Shown here piece after piece: positions 15,008-15,602 of a DNA stretch of 15,602 nucleotides. The stretch covers positions 1 to 15,602 of the forward strand of contig JAGWBY010000007.1 of assembly GCA_021295675.1 (NCBI GenBank), read 5' to 3'. The position numbers and the translations under genes were made by a program. The stretch comes from Candidatus Latescibacterota bacterium (GTDB lineage: Bacteria > Latescibacterota > UBA2968 > UBA8231). The notes under the pieces were generated by a model. That model saw nothing but the letters and a program-made list of their open reading frames with translations. It was not told the DNA's origin and searched no databases. Within the stretch, counting starts at the first letter, position 1. Every line of letters begins with the position of its first letter.

Positions 15008-15602
15008 ATGGCCAAGCCAGCCGTTAAACCGCAAAATCCCTGCTTTTCCTCTGGCCCCTGCGCTAAGCACCCCGGGTGGAATCTTGCGGCCCTAAAGGAC
15101 GCGGCTTTGGGACGCTCGCACCGCGCCGCAGTCGGGCGGGCGAAGCTGCAAGAAGTCATCGAGCGGTCGCGTGCGCTATTGAGTGTCCCCCCTGATTATC
15201 GCATCGGGGTGGTGCCGGGTTCAGATACGGGTGCCGTGGAGATGTGTCTGTGGTCGATGCTAGGCGCGCGCGGCGTCGATGTCCTGTCTTGGGAGAGCTT
15301 CAGCAAGGGCTGGGTGACGGACATTACTCGGCATCTGCGGCTAGAAGACGCGCGCGTCTTCGACGCGGACTTTGGGGAGCTACCCGACTTGTCTCAAGTT
15401 GACTGCAACCGCGACGTGGTCTTTGCGTGGAACGGCACGACCTCTGGGGTGAAGGTGCCCGACGGCGAGTGGATCGCCGCCGACCGCACGGGCCTGACCA
15501 TCTGCGACGCGACGTCTGCGGTTTTCGCCGTGGACCTGCCCTGGGAAAAGCTCGACGTAGTAACCTACTCTTGGCAAAAGGTCATGGGCGGCGAGGCCGC
15601 GC
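15008..15602 (+). CDS. serC: Phosphoserine aminotransferase, N-terminal part (cut by window edge)
   Basis: The open frame from ATG 15008 runs to the window end (198 codons). It matches phosphoserine aminotransferase of the type I associate with alphaproteobacteria: [15 protein letters not shown] near residues 10-24, [48 protein letters not shown] and [11 protein letters not shown], in which K191 is the expected pyridoxal-phosphate lysine. The enzyme makes phosphoserine from 3-phosphohydroxypyruvate and glutamate in serine synthesis. It starts immediately after the SDR stop (TAGATG), so the two are probably cotranscribed; no clear Shine-Dalgarno is seen. The visible part has no lesion. The remaining half lies outside the window. 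Confidence 0.92.
   Translation, partial: MAKPAVKPQNPCFSSGPCAKHPGWNLAALKDAALGRSHRAAVGRAKLQEVIERSRALLSVPPDYRIGVVPGSDTGAVEMCLWSMLGARGVDVLSWESFSKGWVTDITRHLRLEDARVFDADFGELPDLSQVDCNRDVVFAWNGTTSGVKVPDGEWIAADRTGLTICDATSAVFAVDLPWEKLDVVTYSWQKVMGGEAA

Noticed and set aside
1..15602. CRISPR arrays, tRNA or rRNA genes, transposases
   Set aside because: No regular repeat-spacer pattern, cloverleaf or transposase motif was found by eye on either strand.

Overview
The window is a GC-rich stretch (well over 60% in most genes) from a bacterium I cannot name. The gene content suggests a free-living or host-associated heterotroph of an uncultivated lineage: a divergent sugar isomerase/epimerase, an enolase-superfamily enzyme, a Gfo/Idh/MocA dehydrogenase, several peptidases and a FAD/iron-sulfur 2-hydroxyacid oxidase. 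The dispersed palindrome at 2342-2432 also resembles repeats I recall from uncultivated bacteria. Lineage is inference only.

Layout. (1) 32-2228: a xylose-isomerase-like TIM-barrel gene (+) and an enolase-superfamily gene (-) converge and overlap by 3 bp; both are broken by a frameshift. (2) 2229-2483: a divergent intergenic region holding an imperfect inverted repeat. (3) 2484-3959: an M32 carboxypeptidase (+) that has lost the first half of its HExxH motif; it converges with (4) a minus-strand operon reading pepA-type M17 aminopeptidase (7387 to 5918), Gfo/Idh/MocA oxidoreductase (5921 to 4932) and an M19-type dipeptidase (4927 to 3949, two lesions). (5) 7448-7501: a 5' remnant of a second histidine-phosphatase gene. 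(6) 7524-11293: a tight plus-strand operon of histidine phosphatase, GlcD-like subunit, GlcF-like subunit and L-rhamnose mutarotase-like protein. (7) 11357-13742: a three-gene cassette of lower GC (two uncharacterised proteins and a ComEC-like MBL-fold hydrolase) with its own candidate promoter and terminator. (8) 13939-14230: a broken MNT-type nucleotidyltransferase without a HEPN partner. (9) 14273-15602: an SDR lacking part of its dinucleotide-binding loop, abutting serC, which runs off the right edge.

How it works together. The catabolic genes fit uptake and oxidation of sugars, sugar acids and peptides: isomerase, enolase-type dehydratase, mutarotase and SDR for sugars; GlcDF for 2-hydroxyacids such as glycolate or lactate; three peptidases for oligopeptides. 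Substrates are not fixed by the sequence.

The two points most worth attention are: (a) a run of apparently similar short losses (estimated at about 20-30 bp from family memory) in six different genes, several striking a catalytic or cofactor motif while the rest of each gene looks well conserved; and (b) the compositionally distinct, intact three-gene MBL cassette, next to a broken nucleotidyltransferase gene, which looks like an acquired uncharacterised system, possibly of conflict or defence type. No tRNA, rRNA, CRISPR array, transposase or complete mobile element was recognised. No gene-free stretch exceeds 300 bp.
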